Source: Roseomonas genomospecies 6 (lineage in GTDB: Bacteria > Pseudomonadota > Alphaproteobacteria > Azospirillales > Azospirillaceae). From it: 64,000 bases of DNA. The notes under the pieces are model-generated. The model was not told the DNA's origin, did not search any database, and saw only the letters and a program-made list of their open reading frames with translations. Each line of letters begins with the position of its first letter. Positions within the stretch are counted from its first letter, which is position 1. The stretch is taken from assembly GCF_008365375.1 (NCBI RefSeq), contig NZ_QOKW01000007.1, forward strand, positions 1 to 64,000, given 5' to 3'. This document shows positions 55,165 through 64,000 of the stretch, one piece after another. The translations under genes and the position numbers were made by a program.

Positions 55165-56721
55165 TCAGGCGCGCAGCGCGGTGAAGGCGCCGGTGCGGAT
55201 CACCGCGTCCTGCCCCTCGCGCGCGTTGACCGCACCTTGGCCGACGCGCTCGGCGTAGTCCTTGAAGTAGGTCAATGCCGACTCTTCGATGTATTCGAAG
55301 GCGAAACGGTCAACCGGCTCGATGCCCGCGTCCGTGAGGCTCTTCGACGGGCAGCCGCCGATCTTGGCGACCAGAACCGCGGTGCAGTCGTTGATCGCCG
55401 ACAGCACGCCGCCGAGCGCGTCCTCGTCGCCCGATCCGCCTTCGCAATACTGGTCCACGCGGCGGTGGCCGACGAACTTGGCGCCCTTCGGGCCGACCTC
55501 GTAGATCTGGAATTCCTTGGCGTGGCCGAAATGCTCGTTGATGCGCTCCCCGCCCTTGGTGGCGACGGCGATCAGGATCGGCCGCATCCCGGTGCCGACC
55601 GTCTCGACCACATCGGCCTGGGCGGCGGCCTTGGCGGCGTGGCGCCCGGCGCGTTCGCCCTCGACATGCTCACGGTAGGTGCGGGCGGCCTCCTGGTCGT
55701 ACTCCACCTCGCCCATCGCCTCGATCCGGTCGATGGTGAATTCGGAACCGCGGTCCTCGCCCAGCAGGCCGACCGCGTCGGCGCGGCACTGGCGGCAGTG
55801 GCGCATCAGCTTGGCCCCGCCCTCGCACTGGTCCTGCACCACCTTCAGCTCCTGCGCGGTCGGGCCGCGCTGGCCGGTCAGGCCGAAATGGGTGCCGTGC
55901 GCCGGGTCGGAGATCAGCGGCATGATGTTGTGCAGGAAGGCGCCGCGCGACTTCACGGCCTTGTTCACCTCCAGCAGGTGCTCGTCGTTGATCCCCGGGA
56001 TCATGACCGAGTTCACCTTCACCAGGATGCCGCGCGAGGTCAGCATCTCCAGCCCGAGCATCTGGCGCTCGTGCAGGATCTTCGCGGCGTCCAGGCCGGT
56101 CCAGCGGCGGTGGTCGTGGAAGATCCAGGGGTAGATGTGCTGCCCGACCTCCGGATCGACCATGTTGATGGTGATCGTGACGTGGTCGATGTTGTAGTTG
56201 GCGATGGTGTCCACATGGTCGGGCAGGGCCAGACCGTTGGTGGACAGGCACAGCTTCAGGTCCGGCGCCTTCTTCGCCAGCATCTCGAACGTCTTGAAGG
56301 TGTTCTTGCCGCCCGCCGCGAGGCTGTCGCCGGGGCCGGCGATGCCGATGACGGAGAGCTGCGGGATTTCCTTGGCGACGGCCATGATCTTGCGGATCGC
56401 CTGATCGGGGGTCAGCTTCTCGGAGACCACGCCCGGCCGGCTCTCGTTCGAGCAATCGTATTTCCGGTTGCAGTAGTTGCACTGGATGTTGCAGGCCGGC
56501 GCCACCGCGACGTGCATGCGGGCGAAATAGTGATGCGCCTCCTCGGAGTAGCAGGGATGGTTCTTCACCTTCTCCCACACCTCCGGCGCCATGTCGGCGG
56601 GGCCGTCCGACGACCCGCAGGAGGAGGACGCGCAGCCGGCGGCGGCGGCGGGCGGGGCCTCGGCGGGAGCCTTCAGCTCACCCATGCCCAGGATGCTGTC
56701 GAGCGAAATAACGTTGGCCAT
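55165..56721 (-). CDS. nifB: NifB-co synthase NifB (radical SAM)
   Basis: NifB joins two [4Fe-4S] clusters with a carbide from SAM to form the 8Fe core of FeMo-co. The 518-residue protein has the radical SAM cysteines Cys77, Cys81, Cys84 ([20 protein letters not shown]), GIAGPGDSL for SAM, and a C-terminal NifX-like domain (from about 385: [20 protein letters not shown]). The Ala/Cys-rich stretch [14 protein letters not shown] near residue 30 is common in NifB. Start at 56721 has GGAAGGGAG upstream; the ATG 27 bases earlier lacks one. Confidence 0.97.
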   Translation of the reverse strand: MANVISLDSILGMGELKAPAEAPPAAAAGCASSSCGSSDGPADMAPEVWEKVKNHPCYSEEAHHYFARMHVAVAPACNIQCNYCNRKYDCSNESRPGVVSEKLTPDQAIRKIMAVAKEIPQLSVIGIAGPGDSLAAGGKNTFKTFEMLAKKAPDLKLCLSTNGLALPDHVDTIANYNIDHVTITINMVDPEVGQHIYPWIFHDHRRWTGLDAAKILHERQMLGLEMLTSRGILVKVNSVMIPGINDEHLLEVNKAVKSRGAFLHNIMPLISDPAHGTHFGLTGQRGPTAQELKVVQDQCEGGAKLMRHCRQCRADAVGLLGEDRGSEFTIDRIEAMGEVEYDQEAARTYREHVEGERAGRHAAKAAAQADVVETVGTGMRPILIAVATKGGERINEHFGHAKEFQIYEVGPKGAKFVGHRRVDQYCEGGSGDEDALGGVLSAINDCTAVLVAKIGGCPSKSLTDAGIEPVDRFAFEYIEESALTYFKDYAERVGQGAVNAREGQDAVIRTGAFTALRA

Positions 56722-56774
56722 CGTCCACTCCCTTCCCAGCCGCGCCATCGGCGCCCTTGGTCGGGCTTGTCAAA

Positions 56775-56790
56775 AGCAAGTTCGGGGCCA
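56775..56790 (-). promoter_or_regulatory. Sigma-54 promoter of nifB
   Basis: Minus strand: TGGCCC-CGAAC-TTGCT, with the invariant GG and GC. It is 54 bases upstream of the nifB start and the likely promoter of the whole operon down to the SIR2 gene. Confidence 0.88.
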
Positions 56791-56847
56791 ACCGGGTGAA
56801 TTTAGGAGATTCAAAGGGTTATGCCGATGTGTCGGGTCTGCGGACCA

Positions 56848-56921
56848 TGTCGGCATTGCGACAAAGGCGGACAAAGCCAAACAATGGCCGACAAAGCGGA
56901 GCGTCTGTCGGGGACCCGACA
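56848..56921. promoter_or_regulatory. Two NifA upstream activator sites for nifB
   Basis: TGT-CGGCATTGCG-ACA (56848-56863) and TGT-CGGGGACCCG-ACA (56906-56921) match TGT-N10-ACA. The first bases are 58 apart, about five or six helical turns, which suits cooperative binding. Further half sites (GACAAA) are scattered between them. Confidence 0.83.
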
Positions 56922-56957
56922 CGGGGTTCCTATGGGGTGAAAGGATGGCGCCAGTTT

Positions 56958-57098
56958 CCCCTCTCCCGCCCCGGGAGAGGGTGGCGCCAAAGGCGCCGGG
57001 TGAGGGTTGCACGAGGATCAGCGCACCCTTTTCGGCGGTACCCTCACCCTCCCGCCGCTTGCGCGGCGGGCCCCTCCCTCTCCCGGGGCGGGAGAGGG
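56958..57098. repeat. Large composite intergenic palindrome
   Basis: Starts CCCTCTCCCG...CGGGAGAGGG (56958-56980) and ends with CTCTCCCGGGGCGGGAGAG and its GGT. The middle contains GGGTGAGGGTTGCACGAGGA and TACCCTCACCCTCCCGC, parts shared with the copy at 48706-48848. It occupies the space between nifB and the cyclase gene, which are transcribed in the same direction. Confidence 0.85.
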
Positions 57099-57102
57099 TT
57101 CA

Positions 57103-58005
57103 TCACACGGTCCCGACCTGGAAGGCCAGGACATGGTCCTCGTCCGGCCGTAGCGGTTCTCCCCCGAAGCCGATCAGCCCGCTGCCGGTCAGCTTCGTCG
57201 AATCGCGGCGCAGCAGCAGGGAGGGGGAGTCGCCCGTGCGGATGCCCGTGCGGATAAAGGTGCCGTTGGTCGAATGGTCGGTCAGCAGGAAACCGCCACG
57301 GCTGAAGTCGATCACCGCGTGCTGGCGCGAGGTCCGGCGGGAGGGGATGCGCAGGCCGCAAGTCTCGTCGCGGCCCACCGTGACGCGGGGCAGGAGCGGG
57401 GTCAGGGTCGCCTCGGCGCGGCGCCCGGACAGGCGCAGGGACGGCAGGCCGCGCCCGCTGCCGTGTTCCGACAGGGTCAGCCCGATGGTCGCGTTGTCCT
57501 CGGCCTCCGGCGGGGCGTCGCCGCTGCGGATCTGATGGACGCGGACGGGCGCCGCCTTCCCCTTCACCGCGACGCTGTTCAGAAGGCGCGCCCGCTTTCG
57601 CAGGGGAGGGGAGAGCCGGTCGACCAGATCGTCGGTCGCCAGGATTTCGCCGGGGCGGGCGATGGACTCCAGCCGGGCGGCGACGTTGCAGGCGTCGCCG
57701 TAGAGGTCACCGGGGCCGGAAATCACCGGGCCGAAATGCAGGCCGGCGCGCAGGCGCAGCCCGAAGTCCCCTTGCCGATCCATCATGGCAAGGGCGGCAC
57801 GGGTGGCGCCGTCGGTGATGGGGAAGGAGGCCAGCAGCCCGTCACCCAGGCTTTTCACGACCGTGCCGGCGTTCTCCCCGACGATCCGGCCCAAGCTCTC
57901 CAGCACCCGCTGGGTCAGCGCCGCCGCCTTCCGGTCGCCCGCCAGTTCATAGAGCAGCGTACTGTCGGCGATATCCACAAAGAGGAGCGCGAGGGGCTTT
58001 TCCAT
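57103..58005 (-). CDS. Class III nucleotide cyclase domain with C-terminal FHA domain
   Basis: The 300-residue protein joins a class III adenylyl/guanylyl cyclase domain (residues about 1-165: LALLFVDIADSTLLYELAGD, GTVVKSLGDGLLASFP, GLHFGPVISGPGDLYGDACN followed by VAARLES) with a forkhead-associated phosphothreonine-binding domain (about 215-295: VTVGRDETCGLRIPSRRTSR, QHAVIDFSRGG, STNGTFI). Both metal aspartates of the cyclase are present (FVDIADS and LGDGLLA). Start MEKPLAL at 58005 is the family type; the ribosome-binding site is weak. It is upstream of nifB on the same strand but has its own stop and a repeat behind it. Confidence 0.88.
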   Translation of the reverse strand: MEKPLALLFVDIADSTLLYELAGDRKAAALTQRVLESLGRIVGENAGTVVKSLGDGLLASFPITDGATRAALAMMDRQGDFGLRLRAGLHFGPVISGPGDLYGDACNVAARLESIARPGEILATDDLVDRLSPPLRKRARLLNSVAVKGKAAPVRVHQIRSGDAPPEAEDNATIGLTLSEHGSGRGLPSLRLSGRRAEATLTPLLPRVTVGRDETCGLRIPSRRTSRQHAVIDFSRGGFLLTDHSTNGTFIRTGIRTGDSPSLLLRRDSTKLTGSGLIGFGGEPLRPDEDHVLAFQVGTV

Positions 58006-58195
58006 CTCGTGCAAAGCTCTGAAGCTGGAGATTGCGGGAGGCGGGGCGCAGCGTACAGCCGGTGGTCCACCTTCATAACACAACCGTTTGTAACGGTCAC
58101 AGGACCCTTGAGCCACAGGCGGGGCAAGCGTCCTGCGGTTGTCAGACCTCCTGACCGTCCTGGGACCCGCCGTCGAAAGCCGTCAAGGGTGAAGT

Positions 58196-58354
58196 GATGC
58201 CAAAGGCACCTGAAGGCGCCGTTGGCATCACCCTCTCAATCAACGCTAACGCGTTGGCCTATCAGGCATTGCCACCGGCAATGCCCTGCCGGCCCGAGGG
58301 ATCTGACGGGTTTCACGGTTGGAAAATGATGGAAGTCATCATTTTCCAACCGTA
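58196..58354. repeat. Cluster of perfect inverted repeats upstream of the cyclase gene
   Basis: Three or more hairpins in a row: TGATGCCAA...TTGGCATCA near 58196-58233, GGCATTGCC-ACC-GGCAATGCC (58266-58286), and a 17-base-pair stem with loop GAAGT at 58316-58354 (arms begin ACGGTTGGAAAA). The 441-base gap (58006-58446) has no convincing gene. A plus-strand ORF through the hairpins is probably not coding. Confidence 0.8.
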
Positions 58355-58446
58355 TGAGATGTGGATTTTCTCCCTCCTGAACTGCGTCATGGCGTGTCGG
58401 CGGCGGCTGGAAGCGCTCCGCTGAGAGCGTCCGCGTCGCAGAGGGA

Positions 58447-58689
58447 TCAGCCTTCCGAGACTGTCCCCGTGCCCTCGTTCCGCGCGCGCTGCTCGGCCAG
58501 ACGCTGCTTCAGTTCCTTGACGGTGACACCCCCCACCGCGATGTCCTCGTCCGGCAGTTCGTGGATCGACACCAGGAAAAGCTCCTTCGGGATTCCGGTG
58601 ATCCGCACGGAAACGTCCGTCAACTGCCGGATCAGCTCCGCCTTGACCTCCTTGCTCAGCGCTCCGGATTCAAAAACGATCACAGGCAT
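58447..58689 (-). CDS. 4-oxalocrotonate tautomerase-like protein
   Basis: The 80-residue protein starts MPVIVFESGALSKEVKAELI. Pro2 (the new N-terminus after Met removal) is the catalytic base of the 4-OT family. The next strand block (LVSIHELPDEDIAVGG) also fits. The substrate is unknown. It is located between nifA and the cyclase gene on the minus strand; the start has GGAGGACAGGCC upstream. Similar tautomerases occur near nif genes in other diazotrophs, from memory. Confidence 0.85.
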   Translation of the reverse strand: MPVIVFESGALSKEVKAELIRQLTDVSVRITGIPKELFLVSIHELPDEDIAVGGVTVKELKQRLAEQRARNEGTGTVSEG

Positions 58690-58880
58690 GGCCTGTCCTC
58701 CGACATGGGTGGTCGCAGCGACGGAATGAGAATCCCGGACGCCGCAGGCAGTTATCAAAAGTAGAGAAAATCATCAATCAACACACCCGGCGGCCATGTG
58801 ACCGTTCGTCTCACGGCGGCCGGTTTGGCCAACTGCTATCGAGAGGCCGCCATCGGGGGTGATGGCGGAGGCACCGGTCG

Positions 58881-60755
<1,875 letters not shown>

Positions 60756-61127
60756 GATCGACACCCCCTGCTCAACCGGAACTCCGCACGTCCGCGCCTT
60801 CCTGCGCGCCCGTCGGCCTGGTTCCGGCACGGCGCCTTGAACCGTTCCTCCCGGGGTGGGGTGTGCGCTCGTTGCGGATCGGCGCCTTTGACCACCGGTG
60901 TGTTCGCCGCGGACGGGTCCCGAGGGGAAGCCGTTCGCTCTGCGGACTGTCGAAAGTTTCGGAAACTCTCGCCGGAAAGGCAAGCCCTTTTGCATATCAA
61001 TTGCTGCGCCGCACAATGACTTAAGGCTGCGGCAGATCGGCGCAGCCCTTGTGGGAACTGGCGTTTCGGGCGCCGCCGATTTAATAACTGACCGGTCAGT
61101 AATATTTTCTCCACCTCGGAGACGGCC
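60756..61127. other. Divergent region between nifA and the TetR gene
   Basis: The 372 bases hold the TetR-type operator near the right end and a 13-base palindrome AGTTTCGGAAACT (60955-60967). No -24/-12 promoter facing nifA was recognised, which agrees with nifA being expressed from an ordinary promoter. No coding ORF is supported. Confidence 0.5.
61087..61100. promoter_or_regulatory. TetR-type operator ACTGACCGGTCAGT
   Basis: A perfect 14-base palindrome of the TGACCGGTCA type often bound by TetR/AcrR regulators, 28 bases upstream of the TetR-family gene start. It is probably the autoregulatory operator of the efflux genes. Confidence 0.8.
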
Positions 61128-61778
61128 ATGCCGGAAGACGACTCCGCCACCCCGCGCTGGCGCCGCCGGAAGGAGGCGCGCCCCCGGGAAATCGTCGACG
61201 CGGCGCTGACCGTGTTCGGTGAACACGGCTTCGCGGCGGCCCGTCTGGAGGACGTCGCGGCGCGGGCCGGGGTCAGCAAGGGCACGCTCTATCTCTACTT
61301 CCCGAACAAGGAGGAGCTGTTCAAGGCGGTCGTTCGGGAGGCCATCCTGCCCAATCTAGAGATGGCCGAGCGCCTGCTGGCCGGCGCGCAGGGGCCGAGC
61401 TTCGCCGTTCTGGAAACGCTGCTGACCCTGTTCGCGGCGCGCGTCCTGAAGACCCGCGCCGGGGCCATCCCGAAGCTGATCATTGCGGAGGCCGGCAATT
61501 TCCCCGACCTCGCCCGCTTCTATCACCGGGAGGTGATCCGCCGCGCCTTCGCCCTTCTGGCGGCGGTGCTGGAACGCGGCATCGCGCGCGGGGAGTTCCG
61601 CCCGGTGGACGTCGACTCGACCGTCCGGCTGATCGTCGCGCCGATGCTGATGAGCGCGCTGTGGCGCTCGTCCTTCGAAGCGCTGGAGGACCGCCCGCTG
61701 AACGTGACCGCGCTGCTGAACGCCCATCTCGACGCGCTGCGCCGCGCGCTCGCTCCGGAAGGAGGGCCGGCGTCGTGA
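61128..61778 (+). CDS. TetR/AcrR-family repressor
   Basis: The 216-residue regulator has an N-terminal HTH ([50 protein letters not shown]) and a variable ligand-binding domain with [20 protein letters not shown] and [15 protein letters not shown], typical of regulators of HlyD-ABC efflux sets. It has its own palindromic operator upstream. The stop overlaps the GTG of the next gene. Confidence 0.93.
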   Translation: MPEDDSATPRWRRRKEARPREIVDAALTVFGEHGFAAARLEDVAARAGVSKGTLYLYFPNKEELFKAVVREAILPNLEMAERLLAGAQGPSFAVLETLLTLFAARVLKTRAGAIPKLIIAEAGNFPDLARFYHREVIRRAFALLAAVLERGIARGEFRPVDVDSTVRLIVAPMLMSALWRSSFEALEDRPLNVTALLNAHLDALRRALAPEGGPAS

Positions 61779-62746
61779 GCTGGGTCTCCGAAACGCTGGC
61801 GGCGGTGCTGGCCGTCCTGGGCTTGGGTGGTGGGAACGCCGTGCCTCTGGCCCACGGCTATGCCGAGGGGGAGTATCTGCGCATCGCGGCCCCGGTGGCC
61901 GGGACGCTCGACTCCCTGGATGTCGTGCGCGGCGGGCGGGTGGAGGCGGGAAGCCCTCTTTTCGCGCTCGACCGGACCGCCGCACGGGCGGAGCGCGACC
62001 GGCTGGCCGCCGCGCTGGGACAGGCGCGGGCGCAACTCGCCGACCTGCGGATCGGCAAGCGCCCCGACGAACTGGCGGTCGTCGCCGCCCAGCGGGCGCA
62101 GGCCGACGCCGCGTTGCGCTATTCCGAAGCGGAACTGGCGCGTCAGCAGACCCTGGTGGCGCGCAAGGTCAGTTCCGACGACCGGCTGGACGCCGCCCGC
62201 GCCGCCCGCGACCGGGACCGCGCCCGGCTGGAGGAACTCACCGCGCAGCTTGCCGTCTCCAACCTGCCGGCCCGGCCCGACCAGATCCGCGCGGCTGAGG
62301 ACGCCGTGGCCCAGGCCGAAGCGGCCCTGGCCCAGGCGGAGAAGCGGCTGGCCGATCTGGCCCCGCTGGCGCCCGAAACGGCGCTGGTGGAGGACACGCT
62401 GTTCAACCCCGGCGAATGGGTGCCGGCGGGCGCCCCCGTGGTGTCGCTGCTGCCGCCGGGGAAGCGGAAGCTGGTGGTCTTCGTGCCGGAACCGCTGATG
62501 GCCCGCGTCCGTCCGGGGGACCGCCTGCCGGTGCGCTGCGACGGCTGCCCGCCCGGCCTGTCGGCGCGGGTGACCTATGTGGCGCCGCGGGCGGAATACA
62601 CCCCGCCGGTGATCTACAGCGTGGGCAGCCGGGAGAAGCTGGTCTTCCGGGTGGAGGCGCGGCTGGAGGATGGGGCGTCGCTCAGCCCCGGCCTTCCGCC
62701 CGGCCTTCCGGTGGATGTGGAATTGCCTGTGGAACCGCGGCCATGA
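61775..62746 (+). CDS. HlyD-family periplasmic adaptor (efflux)
   Basis: The 323-residue membrane-fusion protein starts with GTG at 61775 (GGAGG 9 bases upstream, GTGA overlap with the TetR stop). N-terminal signal anchor (VSETLAAVLAVLGLGGGNAV); lipoyl half-motifs (LRIAAPVAGTLDSLDVVRGG, VEAGSPLFALD); a long helical hairpin rich in Ala, Glu and Arg (about 65-195); a beta-barrel domain with GEWVPAGAPVVSLLPPGKRK. It would link an ABC pump to an outer-membrane channel. It overlaps the ATPase gene by four bases. Confidence 0.92.
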   Translation: MSWVSETLAAVLAVLGLGGGNAVPLAHGYAEGEYLRIAAPVAGTLDSLDVVRGGRVEAGSPLFALDRTAARAERDRLAAALGQARAQLADLRIGKRPDELAVVAAQRAQADAALRYSEAELARQQTLVARKVSSDDRLDAARAARDRDRARLEELTAQLAVSNLPARPDQIRAAEDAVAQAEAALAQAEKRLADLAPLAPETALVEDTLFNPGEWVPAGAPVVSLLPPGKRKLVVFVPEPLMARVRPGDRLPVRCDGCPPGLSARVTYVAPRAEYTPPVIYSVGSREKLVFRVEARLEDGASLSPGLPPGLPVDVELPVEPRP

Positions 62747-63684
62747 CCGGGGATGCCGCCATCGACGTGTGCGGGCTGGTCAAGCGCTTCGGCGCCAAGA
62801 CGGTGGTGGACGGCTTCTCCATCCGGGTGCGGCATGGGCAGATCTACGGCTTCCTGGGGCCGAACGGGTCGGGAAAGACGACCACCATCCGCCTGCTCTG
62901 CGGGCTGCTGACCCCCGACGCGGGGGAGGGGACCTGCCTCGGGCTCGACATCCGGACCGAGAGCGCCGCCATCAAGCGGCAGGTCGGCTACATGACCCAG
63001 AAGTTCAGCTTCTGGGATGATTTGAGCATCGCCGAGAATCTGGATTTCGTGGCCCGCATGTACGGGCTGCCCGACCGGCGGCGGAAGGTCGCCGCGGCGC
63101 TGGAGCGGCTGGGGCTGGCCAACCGGCGCGCGCAGTTGGCGGGCGAATTGTCCGGAGGCTGGAAGCAACGGCTGGCGCTGGCCGCCTGCATCCTGCACGA
63201 ACCGAGGCTGCTGCTGCTCGACGAACCCACCGCGGGCGTGGACCCCAAGGCCCGGCGGGAGTTCTGGGACGAAATCCACCGGTTGGCCGGCGACGGGCTG
63301 ACGGTGCTGGTCAGCACCCATTACATGGACGAGGCGGAGCGCTGCCACGCCATCGCCTACCTCGCCTATGGCCGGCTGATGACCCAGGGCAGCGTGGAGG
63401 AGGTGATCGCCCGATCCGGACTGGTGACCTACGAGGTCGGCTCCCGGGGAGCGGGCGGGCCGGACCTCGCGCGCGTCGAGGCGGCGCTGCGGGGACTCCC
63501 GGCGGTGGAAATGGTCGCCGCCTTCGGCACCCGGCTCCATGTCAGCGGCACGGACGGGGTCGAACTGGAAAAGGCGCTGCACCCCTGGTCGGGCGAGTCC
63601 GGGCTGATCGTGCAACGGGCCGAACCGACGCTGGAGGACGTGTTCATCCATCTGATGAACCGCAGCACGGACAATTTCTCGTGA
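62743..63684 (+). CDS. ABC transporter ATP-binding protein (efflux type)
   Basis: The 313-residue ATPase has Walker A GPNGSGKTTT, Q-loop (MTQKFSFWDDLSI), signature LSGGWKQRLALAA, Walker B LLLLDEPTAGVDPKARREFW and the H-loop STHYMDEAERC. This is the drug/heavy-metal ABC-2 type (CcmA/YbhF-like). The C-terminal extension (about 225-313) is common in that group. The usual ABC-2 permease gene does not follow: a terminator and a convergent gene come next. The gene stop overlaps a possible GTG (GTGA), which may be a remnant of such a permease start. Confidence 0.93.
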   Translation: MTGDAAIDVCGLVKRFGAKTVVDGFSIRVRHGQIYGFLGPNGSGKTTTIRLLCGLLTPDAGEGTCLGLDIRTESAAIKRQVGYMTQKFSFWDDLSIAENLDFVARMYGLPDRRRKVAAALERLGLANRRAQLAGELSGGWKQRLALAACILHEPRLLLLDEPTAGVDPKARREFWDEIHRLAGDGLTVLVSTHYMDEAERCHAIAYLAYGRLMTQGSVEEVIARSGLVTYEVGSRGAGGPDLARVEAALRGLPAVEMVAAFGTRLHVSGTDGVELEKALHPWSGESGLIVQRAEPTLEDVFIHLMNRSTDNFS

Positions 63685-63706
63685 AGGCCGTGGCTGCGCA
63701 GGGAAC

Positions 63707-63752
63707 GGGAAGGCCGCGGCTCCGGTGCCGACTCCGGTGCCGCGGCCTTCCC
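63707..63752. terminator. Bidirectional terminator between the ABC gene and the last gene
   Basis: GGGAAGGCCGCGG (63707-63719) pairs with CCGCGGCCTTCCC (63740-63752), a 13-base-pair stem. The loop contains two copies of CTCCGGTGCCG. It is located between convergent genes. Confidence 0.75.
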
Positions 63753-63767
63753 GCCTTGCCCGCCGCC

Positions 63768-64000
63768 TTACTCGATGCTGGCGGAGGTCACGCCGGTGTT
63801 CTTGTTCCAGCGCAGCGTCAGCTTGGAGATCTGGCAGAGGTTCAGATCCTGCCAGACCGCCGACTCGCCGTCGTCGTAAATGACCTTCATGTCCCACTTG
63901 CAGGTCTTCTCGGCCTTGGCAAAGCTCAGGTCGAACGACTCGCCGTCTTCGAGGACATCACGGCCCAGAACGTCTTCATCCCACTTTTCATTGTCGGACT
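63768..64000 (-). CDS. Partial hypothetical protein (5' end outside window)
   Basis: The minus strand ends in a frame reading SDNEKWDEDVLGRDVLEDGE, then SFDLSFAKAEKTCKWDMKVI, YDDGESAVWQDLNLCQISKL and TLRWNKNTGVTSASIE, with the TAA at 63768-63770. This resembles the C-terminal part of small secreted or periplasmic proteins of unknown function that are common in Azospirillum and relatives. Two cysteines (TCKW and LCQI) could form a disulfide. The start and any signal peptide are beyond base 64000. Confidence 0.8.
   Translation of the reverse strand, partial: SDNEKWDEDVLGRDVLEDGESFDLSFAKAEKTCKWDMKVIYDDGESAVWQDLNLCQISKLTLRWNKNTGVTSASIE

Noticed and set aside
58194-58424. A 76-codon plus-strand ORF through the hairpin cluster
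   Set aside because: Its sequence is dictated by the inverted repeats, it lacks a ribosome-binding site, and no family is recognisable.

Overview
The window is a nitrogen-fixation region from a GC-rich alphaproteobacterium, almost certainly an Azospirillum close to A. brasilense. The reasons are nifHDK under NifA/sigma-54 control, a draT-draG pair, a NifA with the oxygen-sensing cysteine pattern typical of alphaproteobacteria, fixABCX inside the nif region, and many chemotaxis and signalling genes. No rRNA, tRNA or CRISPR array was found.

Layout. (1) 1-5173: the 3' end of an IS5-family element, a receiver-like ORF cut by it, and a 1631-residue protein with a GHKL-type ATPase domain and phosphoribosyltransferase-like motifs. 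This block looks imported. (2) 5.4-21.8 kb: general functions. These are two chemoreceptors with C-terminal PilZ domains, malate synthase G, a RecD2-type helicase, a double cold-shock protein, hcp with a divergent CRP/FNR regulator around a perfect FNR/Dnr-type box, and a large hybrid histidine kinase. (3) 22-33 kb, minus strand: fixABCX, then an IscA-like gene-nifU-nifS-nifV-cysE-nifW, with a TPR glycosyltransferase-like gene on the other strand between the two operons. (4) 33.6-43 kb, minus strand: nifE-nifN-nifX-(DUF269)-(DUF683)-fdxB-nifQ and nifH-nifD-nifK. (5) 43.2-48.7 kb: an unknown gene upstream of nifH, then plus-strand draT-draG-(ArsC-like)-(class II glutamine amidotransferase) and an azoreductase. 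(6) 48.8-56.7 kb, minus strand: a long nifB operon with fdxN, a TPR-like protein, an LRV iron-sulfur protein, two NifZ-family genes, a second nifS-type gene, nifT, a small unknown, a DegT-family protein without the PLP lysine, and a SIR2-like protein. (7) 57-64 kb: a cyclase-FHA protein, a tautomerase, nifA, a TetR-HlyD-ABC set, and a partial hypothetical gene.

Five sigma-54 (-24/-12) promoters with NifA upstream sites (TGT-N10-ACA) can be read directly, in front of fixA, the iscA-nifU operon, nifE, nifH and nifB. They tie the fix and nif operons to nifA. NifUS, CysE and NifV supply sulfur, Fe-S clusters and homocitrate. NifB, NifEN, NifX and NifQ build FeMo-co. FixABCX and the ferredoxins supply electrons. 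DraT and DraG switch NifH off and on by ADP-ribosylation at Arg101. A family of CTCTCCC/GGGAGAG palindromes sits in many intergenic gaps, including the nifH-nifD spacer.
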